In this document: one piece after another, positions 24,465 to 36,196 of the stretch
Layout: each line of letters opens with the position of its first letter
How positions within the stretch are numbered: position 1 is the stretch's first letter
Origin: Desmodesmus armatus
Taxonomy: Eukaryota > Chlorophyta > Chlorophyceae > Sphaeropleales > Scenedesmaceae
DNA length: 64,000 bases
Direction of reading: 5' to 3'
NCBI GenBank assembly: GCA_007449985.2
Contig: VIIQ02000091.1
Location: forward strand, 1 to 64,000
Position numbers and translations under genes: made by a program
Notes under the pieces: model-generated
Database searches by the model: none
Told to the model about the DNA's origin: nothing
The model's input: only the letters and a program-made list of their open reading frames with translations

Positions 24465-27400
24465 GGGTGTCGACAGAGAGACTGCATGCGTGCACATGCA
24501 TGCTGGCTAGCTTGTGTGTGTGTGGGGGGGGGGGTAGGTGTCAGGGTGGCTGGGTCTAGGTATGATCATGAGTCAGTCAGGCTAGCTGTGACCCAGTCAG
24601 GTTTAGGTGTGAGGGGTGGCTGGGGGCAGCTGCTGGCAGCCTGAGGAAGGAGCATATGTTTGGCTGGCTCATGACACATGAGTGGCTGTTGCATCGTCTT
24701 GCGCTGGTTTCATGTGACATGAAACATGCATGTAGTCACATGTGGTCCGTACACTTTCACAGTCCCTCTGGCTTGTGGCCATGTGCTTTGTCAGGAGGGG
24801 GGGTGAGTGTGGTGATATCATCAACGTAGAGGGACTGTTTTTGCCATTTGACACAGAACATAGTGTGGGTTGGTTTCTGCAGCTGAGGAAGGTTTGGTAC
24901 TAATCGCCAAATGTGGGTGCACATGATCACACACTGGACCACTTGCACGTATGACGTCATGAGGGGGCCTGTTGTACTGTACTGATCTCTCTGTGGTCCC
25001 CTGCTTGTGGTCCTACAATGTCCTGGGCCTGGGTTCAACACACTGTTGTAAGCTTACCCAATCTGCCCCCAGCAAGACCGTGGTCAATGTATCCCTGTTT
25101 TTGTACTGGTATGCATTGACATCATGATGCATCCCTCAGTCAACGTCAACTGTGGGGCAGTGAGTGGCTGAAGAGGTGGTGATGGTGGTTTGATGGGCAG
25201 CAAGGGTGCCCTCCGAGGTTGTTATATACTTGTTATGCACACTTGTTATGCTGCGCTCGCGTACACGGGTCGTGTGGTGGTTGTTCTTTGTCACTGCTCT
25301 TCACTTTCCCGCCCTTTCACAGCACACAACAGAGGGGGTGCAGAGCTGCACTAGTGCGCCAGCGCAGTATGGTTAGTGTGGTGATTGTTTACAGTGTGCT
25401 GTACCATAGGGATACTTCAAGTTCGAAGTTCGAAAGGCGCTCGCATGTCGCGGTTGAAATGATGCATGTCACTGTGGGTGTCAGACCCAATGGGGACTGC
25501 ATACTCACCTGCATGCCCTGGCGCGCTGTTGCAGAGAGTGCATGTTCTGTTCTGCATAAGATCTTTATTTTCGCCCCAGCCAAATGCAGTTGGTCACCTT
25601 TTCATTGCAGCAACACCACCAGCAGCAGGCGCAACATGCGGCAACGAGAGCAAAGAGAGAGACCTTTTCAGTGTGGCCTGCTGAGGTTTGTGGTGTGTGT
25701 CACCCAAAGTGTGTCTCATCCAGTTCTGTTGGCTGTTGTTGTGTTTACACCTACAGCATCCTTGCACACGTGATGTCAGACACGCGCATGGAGCCATGGG
25801 CATGGCTCAAACATGCCATGCGCAGTGCGCCTGCCTTTGGTATCACCCTGCACCATACGATGCAACAAATGCAGCTGCTCACAGTCTGCTGCATGTTGGC
25901 CAAGCTTTGATTCTTTGGCAGTGTCCTATCATGTGCAATGCTGTGTCAAGACAGTAGAGATCTCTACTGAGAGGCGCTCGCATCACACCACAGCCTGGAG
26001 GCCAGCAAGAGGGAGCTTTGTACAGCTTCCCTGCAACAGCGGGAGTTTGTCAGCGTCACTGCTTCCTGGCACTGCATGTCTCCACACATCTTGTATCACA
26101 CTTCATACTCCCCGCCGCCCAATACGTGGGCCAATGCATTTCTACCACTGGGTTTGTACAGTGCGTGCTTGTGTAGGCTAGGGTTTCTCGGCTGGGCAGT
26201 GTCACTTCCTTGGATCATCCGTGTCGCAAGGGCGGGGTCTGCATCCCTGAGCTTGTTGTGCTGAGCGTATTGCTGTCAGAGAGGAGAGGTTGAGTAGGAT
26301 CAAGGGGTCAGCCACGCACTCGATGAGGTACTGCCCCTGCTCCTGGCCAGGGTATCCCATGGGTATGGTGAAGTAAGGAGCCCTTGGTGTGGCAGTGTTC
26401 CGTGTCCTGTGCCTGTGTGGAGGAGGTCGTGTGTTTGGTAGGGGCATTGGGGGAGAGAGGAACCCTGGGGTTGGGCAGCTGCAGCCAGGAAGTGTCTGGA
26501 TACAACTGATTTACCCTGTTGTTGTGAGTCTCAACTGTGACATCTTGTTTTCCGACTGGGCATCTTGGGTTTCAGTGATCTCTTTATTGAGCAGACTCAC
26601 AGCCCGGCTTGCGGCAAGCCTCTTTGGGGGGGGGGGGGGCTGCCGTTTCAACAAGATTAAGGAGCGTGGGTGGTTCGCCACCGTTCCCACGTTTGCCCCC
26701 TCTCAGTGGGTTCCCAATGTTTTGGTCTGTGAAACAAATGCTGCTTTGTCGCCTCCTGTCAGCCTTTGCACATGCGGCATCTTCAGTATAGGCTGTGGTA
26801 CAGGCTTGCGTCTGATGACTGACTTCAGTCGCATCGATGCCAGTGCTGCAGTGGTTGTGCGCCAGCCTCACCGCCTCTCCGTCGCCGCCAACAGCTGCAT
26901 ATCAGTCTTGCATCCCTGTCTTCCCTACTGCTTCGCGTCTACTGTAATGACCAGCCAGATTGCAACATACTCTGAGCTCCTGCCTTACAAGGCAGTGGGG
27001 GTTGGTTTGCCGCATCGGTTTCACATCAAGTGACGTGCACATGGGTGCGCCTTGTTGCCTATCGCAACTGGCTGTTGGGCTGCAGTGAGTGAATGGCTTC
27101 AGCACAGGATGTTGTTGTACTGATGCGTGCGCTGCTGTGCTTGCCTCAGCAGCTACTGCTGCTGTTTCATGTCATCCTTGGCACCCAATGTGTCTTGAAA
27201 TATGCTCACAGGTGTTTACGGCTTGGTACCTTTCCTGCTGGCTATGCTGTAGTGGCATGCTCACAGGCCCAACAGGCTGGAAGTATGGTGCTTGTGCGCC
27301 TGCTTGTAATCAAGGCATGGCGTGCCAGGAGACATGATTTTGGCGAGGTCAACACAACATAACTTCCTGAACAGCTGCGGCTTATCGGCAAGTTGTTTGT

Positions 27401-28437
27401 ACTGGGGGTAAATTTTTGTGTATGTACACAACGAAGCACTGTACGGCCAGGTTGTGATTCCACAACTGCTGCCTTTCGTGCAGCTTGGACAGTAGAGTCA
27501 GTGGTAGATTTGTTTGTTAGGTTTGTTGGGATAAGCAGAAACCTGCGGCTTCTGCTCCTTGCACGGACTCCGTGACTTCTACAATGACCGGGGAATGACC
27601 TTCAATCAGCTGCACAGGCTGAGACTGCACCCAGACCTGACGCCCATCCTGCTATCGGCAGTGGCCGTTGGATCGTCAACACTGCACTGGCAAAACACAC
27701 TAGCAAAACCCAACAGCGCATTCAAGCTGCCCATAAGACACAGCCTGTGAGCGCAGAGCACCTGCCGGCAAGCGGCCGAGACAACCCCTTGCGGGAATGT
27801 GAGCCACCCTCAACCTGCACTTCTACGCAAACACTGCCAGCCAACCTGGTGTGCACAGCGATAGGTGGCCATACCTGACTTTGAACCAGACTACAAAGTG
27901 CCATACCGTAATAAAAAGGGGTTGCTTCCTTGTCAGAAGCAGGGTGGCTGTTGAATAGCATGTCACACGCCACCACAAAATAGGTGCAAACCACACGAAT
28001 ACAGCCGCTGTTGACTCATAGCCAACTCCAAGGCACAAACGCACCGCAAGGCGCATGAGCTACCTTGAGCGACTGCCAACCGCGTAACAGCAGTGTGCCA
28101 AGGGGCCAAGTACAACGTGTAAGAACCCTGGATACATTGCTGCAAGACATCAGGGCACAGACGCGGGTGCTGGCACAGTGCGGAGCATTGACCGGCTGCA
28201 GGAGTACCTCTACACAGAGCCCAGCTGAAGAATCAAGGGCTGGCTCTATATCAAACAAACAAAGTATGCCTTGCCAGGCTCACACTGCAGGCACTCCACC
28301 GCACATCCGGACCACACGACAGCCGTGAAACACAGCCCTATCAACTGAGCGCGGGACCTATCGCTGGTGGGGCAAGCCCGTTCATCTGCCCACCTGCTAG
28401 AAGTAAGGGCACACAAGCCACGCGTGATGCAGCGCTG
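24465..28437. other. Gene-poor region between NADH dehydrogenase and prefoldin 3
   Basis: Four kilobases without a recognised gene, apart from the two 3' UTRs. A 14-base G run at 26625-26638 follows CTCTTTG. The 214-residue frame at 26389-27033 and the coding-looking stretch at 27565-27750 (DFYNDRGMTFNQLHRLRLHP) have no family that I recognise. The second could be a fragment of a mobile element or an exon of a short unknown gene. No terminal repeats or polymerase motifs are visible. Confidence 0.35.
25047..25051 (+). terminator. TGTAA poly(A) signal candidate, NADH dehydrogenase
   Basis: TGTAA about 580 bases after the stop at 24464. It is the first one I see, though a 3' UTR of that length makes the assignment tentative. 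Confidence 0.3.
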
Positions 28438-28980
28438 TCACGAGCTCCCAGCAGCTGCCTGCTTTGCCTTGCGCCGCTGCTCCACATCCCAGTTGAACAC
28501 ACGTGCCATGCTGACCTCTGTGATGGTGATGTTGCTCTTCACTGTCTCCATGTCCTTGGCTGCCTGCTGTAAACTGCTTTCACAGGCCTCCAGCTGCGTT
28601 GACAGCAGCTCCTTGGCCTCTGCGAGCGGGTACTCTACCATCACGTTGGCCCCCAGCCAAAGGTTAACACTCTCCGCATCCTGCACTGCTGCTTTGGCGT
28701 AAATGTTTTCTGTGAGCTCAAAGTCCACCAGCAGTGGCTCCGCCTTGCTTTTCTGGTCGATCAGGCCCACAACTGCCTCCAAAGCCATTTTAATTTCAGG
28801 TTGGCGGTCTAGCAAGCGCTCCCTCCGCACCAGCAGCATCTGCTCCTGCTGCTTGAAGCTCTCCAGCTGCTGCCTGACTTTCTCCAGCTGCTCCTCTGCC
28901 GTTTTCCCCTGCATGAACTTTTCCACATCATCTATGAACTCTGCAGCTGCAATTGCTGGTGCTGCTGCTTCACTGGCCAT
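28438..28980 (-). CDS. PFD3: Prefoldin subunit 3 (VBP1-type)
   Basis: Prefoldin is a hexameric cytosolic chaperone that hands unfolded actin and tubulin to the CCT chaperonin; subunit 3 is one of its two alpha-type subunits. This is a single uninterrupted frame of 180 residues from ATG 28980 to TGA 28440-28438, close to the usual family length. Landmarks are FIDDVEKFMQG near the start, the N-terminal coiled coil (QLEKVRQQLESFKQQEQML), RQPEIKMALEAV, the central hairpin VNLWLGANVMVEYPLAEA, and the C-terminal coiled coil ending TEVSMARVFNWDVEQRRK. These match eukaryotic subunit 3. It is intronless and head-to-head with glutathione reductase, 241 bases apart. Confidence 0.92.
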   Translation of the reverse strand: MASEAAAPAIAAAEFIDDVEKFMQGKTAEEQLEKVRQQLESFKQQEQMLLVRRERLLDRQPEIKMALEAVVGLIDQKSKAEPLLVDFELTENIYAKAAVQDAESVNLWLGANVMVEYPLAEAKELLSTQLEACESSLQQAAKDMETVKSNITITEVSMARVFNWDVEQRRKAKQAAAGSS

Positions 28981-29221
28981 GTTGTGCAGCGATCACAGAA
29001 AGGCAAGATCAAGGGCGCGAAGTCTCGATTGTCGGCCTCGGGAGGACAGGGCTGTGCGACAATATGCAGACTAGGGTACAAAACGCAGTGACAAAGAGTT
29101 TAGCCCATCTTCGGTCTCACACTCACACAACCGATAACGGAACGTGCAAACACTTGCACAGAGATGCCAAGGCAACGCCCCCACACCAATACGTGCATCA
29201 TCTGGAGACGTCCTACTCTTA
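28981..29221. promoter_or_regulatory. Short bidirectional promoter region, PFD3 / glutathione reductase
   Basis: Only 241 bases separate the divergent start codons, or 352 if glutathione reductase starts at its inner ATG. Both promoters and 5' UTRs must fit here. No clear TATA element is seen. Confidence 0.45.
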
Positions 29222-32200
29222 ATGCTGACTGCCTGCCTCAGGAACGCACACCGCTGGGTGACAGTTTCAGTAACCACCAGAACAGCTGGGCCAAAGGCTG
29301 CACTCAGGCGCCAGGTGTATGCTTACAGCACCATGGCAAATGGAAATGCTGAGTATGATCTAGTCACCATTGGTGCTGGCAGCGGGGGTGTGCGTGCCAG
29401 CCGGTTTGCAGCCCAGTATTACAATGCCAAGGTTGCAGTCATCGAGCTGCCCTTTGGCTTTGTGAGCTCAGATGACATTGGAGGTGGGCATCAGGCGTGA
29501 CCACAGTGTATGAAACTCACCAGCACTCAACACCTACCTACCAGCTCTTGCAAAGCGCGAACAACTTTGATGTGCCTACTCGCATGATTCGCACCTGCTG
29601 TCAGGGCACCAAGCTGACAAGCTGTCACTGCTGCATTAATGCAACGGTATCTGAATTGATACCTGCATAGTAACTGCAAAGGTAAGTGTTCTCAGGTGTA
29701 TGAAGGTGTGGATGTGTCGCGCGGTGGTGTGTGCAGGTGCTGGAGGCACATGTGTCATTCGTGGCTGCGTGCCCAAGAAGCTGCTGGTGTATGGAGCCAT
29801 GTTCAACGAGGAGTTCAACGATGCCATCGGCTTTGGTTGGGCAGCACAGCGCCCTCCACACGACTGGAAATGTACGTGCAACAGGCGAACCTTGCGACCG
29901 CAACCGCACCTGTAGCAGCTGCTGCAGCCCTGCCAGCGCTTGTGTAGTAATGGCAATGCTAGCAGCAGCAGCGCCACCAGGTGTCCGCACCGATCCGTGC
30001 TTTCCTGCTTCCATGCATCGTTTATAAGTTAACCTGTGTCAGAACTTGTGAGAGGCATCGCTGCAGCTTAGGTGTGCCACATGCTTTGATGTGATCTTTT
30101 TTCTGTCGTGTCTCCTGCAGCCCTGATTGCCAACAAGACCAAGGAGATCACACGCCTCAACAGCGTGTACAACAACCTGCTGAAGAATGCTGGGGTGGAC
30201 TACATCGAGGGCAAGGGCAGCCTGGTGGATGCACACACGGTTAAGGTGGGGCCATCGCACAGCATAGCGCAGCATGGCACAGCACAGCATGCGGTTGCAC
30301 AGCACTGCACTGATCGCAGCTAGGCCGCTTGTTCAATAGTGCCGTCCTGCAGCTGTTGCGGGTCTGCTGCACACTGTCAAGCTGGCTGCTGTCGCCTTGT
30401 GAACTCCCTGCCACAGCACATCGCACGCAGACAGGCAGGATTGGTAGTCAGTGACCCAGCTGCAGCAAGCCGTAGTGTTGACTGGTATGCCAGGCACAGC
30501 ATTGCGTATGGGTGCGTTTGGATTCATGTGTGCACGCGTGTGTGCCTGTCCTGCTGGCGGTGTGTGCTGCAGGTGACTAAGCCTGACGGCACTGAGCAGC
30601 TGCTGAAGACGAAGAACATCCTGATCGCTACGGGTGGCGCCCCCTCCAAGCTCAGCATCGAGGGTGCTGAGCACTGCATCACCAGCGATGAGGCGCTGGC
30701 ACTGGACAACCTGCCGGACAAGAATGTGCTCATCCTGGGATCCGGGTGAGCTGCTGGGGTGGGTTTTTCTTTGCGTGTGTGTGTGTGTGGGGGGGGGGGG
30801 GTGTTGCCGGGTGTGGGGGGGAACAATGCTCCCATTGGCTGGCCACACAAACAACAACTTTGCAAACCCAACTGGTGGGAATCCCCCGACTGGGAGACTG
30901 ACAGCAAACAGCGGCTGGGCAGATGAGGACAGCAGCTGTGCTGGGCAGCGCTTGTGCAGGTGCAGAGGGGCAGCTTTGATGTGTGCCAAAGCGGGCCAGT
31001 TGTTGGTGGTTTTGTTGTGCGGGAAGCTGCATGCATCATGCAGAAAGTCCTGCAGCAGGAGCCAAGACTATACTTTCAGCAGTTGGTCAAGACGTTCCCC
31101 CATCGTGCATGCTTGGCACAGTTGAAATATGGTGGCAGTTGTCAAAGCATAAGCACAAGTCATCGCGTGGGTTGGGGAAGTGCTTGCCTCTTGCTGTTGT
31201 CCTCACTGTCCGCTTTCGTGTGTTGACACATGAGTTGCAACCAGCAGGTGCAACACAGCACCAGCAGGTGTGTGTGTGTGTGTGTGTGTGTGTAAGACAC
31301 TAAACTTGCTGACAGCCAATACAATCATGTGTCCGCTGTCGTGTGCGTGTGCAGGTACATTGCCGTTGAGTTTGCGGGCATCTTCCAGGGCCTAGGGGCC
31401 CAGGTGCACCTCATGTACAGGGCTGACAAACCGCTGCGAGGGTGAGAGGCAGCAGCTTACATGGGTGGCGATAAACATGGGCCCTGACACCAGCAGTCCA
31501 TATAGTTGCCAAGGCAGTACTAGTGTCAGCACAGTCACTGACGCTGTTGGACCCAGTGAGCCTCTCCGCCGGCATATACATGGGCGTCGTGAGGCCGTTC
31601 TGCGACCGGCAGGAGGTACTGAGATCGCCTGCATGACACCCCTTCAGTGACTGTTCCGCTTGCCTGCCTGCCACTGCGGGGCGTCGCCCCTGTTGCTGCC
31701 GATCAGGTTTGATGAGGACTGCAGGGCGCAGGTTGCTGAGAACCTGGGCAAGCGCGGCATCAGTTGCCACCCGGGACAGCTGCCCACAAAGTGAGAGCAA
31801 CAGCCACTGTGTGGTGCAGTTGCCTGCTGCTCAAGGGCATTCGAGTGGCAGATCAGTGGATATCGATATCAATACCCCATAACGATATTGATACCCCATT
31901 TAGCACACAGCAGAGGGGTGCAGTCAGAGAGGTGCTTGCTTGACCCTATATGTGTGAAACTGCAGCAGCTCGGCTGCATGACAGTAGCACTCCTAGGCCT
32001 TGCAGGCATGCAGCAGTTGCCTGTTCACTGTGACTCTGCTTCAGTAGCAGGACTTTGATTTTCGGATGATGCCTACATCAGTGGCACACACCATATCAAC
32101 ATAGCTGTTGCACACATGCACATCAGTTGCAGTCAGCATCGTTGCCTGGTGACAGCTAGCTGTATCCTGCTTGTCCCATGATCATTCCTGCACGTGTTCA

Positions 32201-32425
32201 ACACACATGTGTATGCGTGCTGGTGCGGGCCGGTCCTGCAGGATTGTGAAGAATGGTGAGGGCAGCTACACCGTCACCTACCGCACTGGTTCAGATGGTC
32301 CTGAGCAGACCATGGAGGTGGGCCTGGTCATGATGGCCACTGGCCGCCACCCACGTGTGGCTGGACTCAACTTGGAGGTGCGTGGGCTGGCTGGGGGGTA
32401 ATTGACTTGCTGGCTGGCTGGCTGA

Positions 32426-32473
<48 letters not shown>

Positions 32474-34456
32474 TTGGCAACTTGCTTGGCAGACTCGTGC
32501 AGCAAGCCGCCTGTCATGCGTGCTGACAGAAGCCCAGGTTGCTACAGACCCATGGTTACGTGATGTTTCCAACATGAGCATCGTCTGCTGGAGCAGTGAA
32601 AATACCGCCAGATTTGCCACAGTGGCTCGTCACGATCACTGCCCCATCCTTCCGCACGACCAGCCGCAGCTGTCACGTGAGCCGTACTGCCGTGTCCCTG
32701 GACTGCCTTGATGACATGTGCTGCCACTGTCCCTTCTGCCCAAGTTATGCCTCGCCCATGTCCTGACGTTGCTTATGCGCTGCCTCTGCCCTTGTGTGGC
32801 TGCCTGTCTTTGTACTGGCAGGCTGTGGGTGTTGAGCAGGACTCCACGGGTGCCATCAAGGTAGGTGGGTGGGAGGGTGGGTGGTTCCTGTCATCATACT
32901 GTACATTCCCTTGTCCCGGGTCTGCCTTGGCTACTCCTTGACTACTGTACCTCTCTCTGCCTAATACAGCCAGATGGCCGGCATGACTCCTTCCAGGGCG
33001 GCATCGCTTCAAGCAGGAACATGTCCCATCCAACGCTGTATGTGTGCAGGTGAACGACCTGTCGCAGACAGGCGTGCCTGGTGTGTGGGCCATCGGCGAT
33101 GTGACCAACAGGGTCAACCTCACCCCCGTGGCTCTCATGGAGGGCATGGCTTTCGCCAAGACATGCTTTGGGGGAGTGCCCACACAGCCAGACTACCAGA
33201 ACATTGCGTCAGCTGTGTTCTGCCAGCCGCCGTTGGCGTCTGTGGGGTGAGTGCCTGGCGCCCTGCACCTGACTTACATTCAAATGCTCGGCTGCCTGGG
33301 CTCATGAGTCATCACTCATACTACCTGCCAGCTGAGATGGGAGGTGCTTTCGTGCAGCAGCGGCAGCGACGTTGGAAGCGCTGCAAATTGTCACGGCCGA
33401 CAGACACCTGCAGCAGTGTTTGTAGGTGTTGTTAGTAGGGCAACATCTACCTGGCCATCTTCCGCCCTTGATCATTGCTTAACGCCGCCGAGGTTGTTGC
33501 CCTTTGCCGGGCCTCTGGCCGCCCTCCACCCCAGCAGTCTGAGTGAGGGGGATACGGTCAAGGAGCCGTCTGGCAATGGTTGCGTACACCCTTGGTTTGT
33601 TCCATGCTGGACATAAGTGCTGCCCTGCTGCATGTGGCCCTGCATTTTTCTAACTCTTATTCGCCCTCTTCCTCACTCTTTCCCTCTTGAACAACCCAAC
33701 CTGCACAGTCTGAGTGAGGAGGACGCCATCAAGCAGCTGTCTGGCAGCATTGACGTGTACACCTCCAAGTTCAAGCCCATGAAGTACACAGTCAGCGGGC
33801 GCGACGAGCGCACCTTCATGAAGCTGCTGGTGCACACAGACTCAGACAGAGTCGTAGGCTGCCACATGTGAGTCCAGTTTGTGAAGGGTGTGTTGTGTTG
33901 TGATGTGCCTTGCTCTGAGCTCCTCTGCGCTCGACTGGCGCGTGTGACTTTGTCCGTTTTGCCAGCTCCTGCAATACTCGACATAAGGCTGTGGTCGCAG
34001 AGGTGGGCCCCTGGTGTGTGCTTGCAAGCAATTGGCAGCCTGACACCAGGCCCTCACCAACCCCTCTGGAAGTGTGGCCTGTCTTAGACCCTGCAGACCC
34101 TCACCTTCCACCATGCCTCTGTGGGGGCCACCATCCCAAATACACGGCTTGGCTTACGTCTAGGTGTCAGACTGGCCGCCAGGCTCAGTCAGCAACCAAA
34201 GCCACAGCGGTAATCGGCTCTGCTCTGCTGACGTTACCTCTGCTGTGCTGTGCTGTGCTGCGACCAAATCCTGTGGTGCAGGGTGGGTCCTGATGCAGCG
34301 GAGATCATGCAGGGCATTGCCATTGCCTTCAAGTGTGGAGCCACAAAGGCGCAGTTTGACGCCACTGTCGGCATCCACCCAACAGCAGCTGAGGAGTTTG
34401 TGACGATGAGGTCTGTCACCCGCAAGGTGCAGGGCCAGGGCAGTGCCAAGCTCTGA
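29222..34456 (+). CDS. GR: Glutathione reductase (NADPH)
   Basis: The enzyme reduces glutathione disulfide with NADPH. Eleven exons join in phase: 29222-29483, 29737-29871, 30121-30245, 30573-30745, 31355-31441, 31707-31790, 32242-32377, 32822-32860, 33050-33246, 33709-33867 and 34282-34456. They give 523 residues. The FAD motif IGAGSGG is at 50-56. The redox-active disulfide is C93/C98 in [13 protein letters not shown]. The NADPH motif [13 protein letters not shown] spans the exon 4/5 junction. GVWAIGDV is the second FAD contact, and [10 protein letters not shown] near the end carries the catalytic His. The first 37 residues are Arg/Thr-rich and organelle-targeting-like. An inner ATG at 29333 in strong context (ACCATGG) would give a cytosolic form. 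The chain ends SAKL, a plausible type 1 peroxisomal signal. Terminal sequence copies follow the stop. Confidence 0.95.
31268..31293 (+). repeat. (GT)n microsatellite in glutathione reductase intron 4
   Basis: A 26-base run of alternating G and T upstream of exon 5. Confidence 0.9.
32409..32474 (+). repeat. (CTGG)n tetranucleotide repeat in glutathione reductase intron 7
   Basis: About sixteen units of TGGC/CTGG with two GACT interruptions, beginning about 30 bases after the exon 7 donor. A similar but shorter GGCTGG phrase already occurs at the donor itself. Confidence 0.9.
33525..33600 (+). repeat. Echo of exon 10 start in glutathione reductase intron 9
   Basis: The real exon 10 (from 33709) begins TCTGAGTGAGGAGGACGCCA and encodes [13 protein letters not shown]. 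At 33538, after CAGCAG, a copy reads TCTGAGTGAGGGGGATACGG and encodes [13 protein letters not shown]. It then reaches a stop (TAA at about 33614). Splicing to this copy would truncate the enzyme before its interface domain. Confidence 0.8.
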
Positions 34457-34944
34457 ACACAGCGATATGTGGGGTTCATGGGTGCCTGGAGCAGCCAGGC
34501 CATGCCAGCCCCCCTCCCCCTCAAAAGGGTGGTGGATGTTGGTCGTGCAGACTGATGCAAGGTGCAGGGCCAGGGCAGCGCTAAGCTCTGAGGAAAGCAA
34601 CATGTGGGGGCCCAGGGGTGCCTGGAGCAGCCAGGCCAGGCCAGCGTCCGGGGAACCAGCTGGGCCGCACAAGGTTCAAGGCGCCAAGCTGTTGGATCAG
34701 TGAAGCTGATGGGTGCCTGTGTAGCATGCCCGAGCTTGCAGCCAGTGGAAAGGGTGGTGGACGTTGATCGTGCAGACCGACGCAAGGTGCAGGCCAGGGC
34801 AGCGCCGGACACTGAAATTAGCCCAATGTGAGCGTTGAGCGGCCAGGCCATGGCATGCCAGCGCCAACAGCTGTTGAGGGTGGAGACCCCAGCATTATCA
34901 GCAGGGCACGCAAGGTGCAGGGGCAGGGCTGCGCCAAGCTCTGA
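34418..34944 (+). repeat. Tandem array of the glutathione reductase C-terminal coding segment
   Basis: After the true end ([11 protein letters not shown], stop at 34454-34456) three more copies follow: stop 34589-34591 ([10 protein letters not shown]), a decayed copy with TGA at 34813-34815, and stop 34942-34944 (RKVQGQGCAKL). Spacers share phrases such as GGTGCCTGGAGCAGCCAGGC and GGGTGGTGGA followed by GTTG. Each unit carries AAGGTGCAGG, which reads as donor AAG|GT and acceptor GCAG|G. Splicing between neighbouring copies would keep the frame and lose only Val-Gln. Confidence 0.85.
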
Positions 34945-36196
34945 ACACAACCACTTTGCAACAGAAGAGCGGTGATCGTTTGTGGCGGTAGTGGCATGCA
35001 GTTGCACCCAGCCCAGTGAGTTGCTGAGGGATGTTGAGCTGGTTGAACAGGGTTGTGGGTGACGCCAGGGTGTCAAAGTCAGGGTTGCGCGGACTTGTCA
35101 GTGTTGCGTTGTGTTGTTTGCAGTTGCCGTGTGTGTTGCGTCAAAGCTGCCAGCTTGTGCTGTGGCTTGCACGTGGAGCACGTGCTCGCTTGGTGTTTTG
35201 TCTCATACAAAGGGCTGGCAGCCGGCGGCTGGCCTTGGGAGTGTTGTGTGCCAGCAGCACTTCAGGCATGCAGGCATCAGCTGCAGAGATGGTATTGTGT
35301 GCTACACAGCATGGGTGTACAGCCACTGGATGTAACATATCAAGAGCGCCCACTGGCTGCAGCGGTCCTGTCACTATCAAGACATGCGGCTGTGTTGTGC
35401 CGTCTACCGTGTTCCAGTCTGTGTCGCGGCAGCCTTGGCATGGGCTTGACTTGTTTGGATAGGGTCGTTGGTGAACATGATCGTTCTCTGCATGTTAGTA
35501 TGTCTGAAAAAGCCAGGGTCTGTGAACGGCAACGGTTGGCACCTGCAAAAGGCTCGCAACATAGTTGGTCCTGATGTTTTGCGCAGAACCTGGGGTATAC
35601 AAGGCCCAGACTTGCTGGCTTCTTGCATGCATCAGCTCTTCCCTCTGTAGCAGTGCACATGGCAGGAAATGGTCAGGCCCCTGGACACACCTTCGCAGTC
35701 GCCGCCCCTTGGTGGCCGCCGTGTTCCCCTTCCGGTCGCCTCCCTGCTCGCAATTGCTGAGGACTGCTGCCTGGACCATCTCCACCTGCACTAGCATTAC
35801 CAGCGACACTGCACAATTTGCTGTACATCACAAAGGCGTTGCTGCCACTGTACCCTCTCATCCTTGTACCTCTGTCACTTCACCTTGCACGTTACCTTGG
35901 CACCAACAACACATTTGACAAGTCCCAAAACACCACATCGCCACACGTCCCATACACGGCCCCCAGTTCTGCAGTGCACATTGATATTTGTAACCATCAT
36001 CACTGCAGACAGCCTTGTCCCGATATCCCCAGCAACTCATCTCTTACGTTCCCTGGGATGCTGGCCATGACGTAGGAATGTTTGTTGGTGCTAATCTGCG
36101 AGCACCCATGGTTGGTCCCTCAGTAGTGCAGTAGAACAGCACAAGTTTCAGGCAAGCCCTAGCTGGAGAGCTGGAGCCAAGGCCAGCAGACCCACC
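34945..36196. other. Intergenic between glutathione reductase and the ACT-repeat gene
   Basis: About 1.25 kb. The early part is probably the glutathione reductase 3' UTR. No further exon or element is recognised. Confidence 0.4.
35331..35335 (+). terminator. TGTAA poly(A) signal candidate, glutathione reductase
   Basis: First TGTAA seen after the gene, about 875 bases past the first stop and about 390 past the last duplicated stop. If used, the whole C-terminal array would be transcribed. Confidence 0.3.

Noticed and set aside
26389..27033. 214-residue open frame
   Set aside because: It runs through a G homopolymer as polyglycine and shows no recognisable domain or supporting splice sites.
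35340..35660. Minus-strand 106-residue open frame downstream of glutathione reductase
   Set aside because: No conserved motif, no start context and no neighbouring exon; treated as chance.
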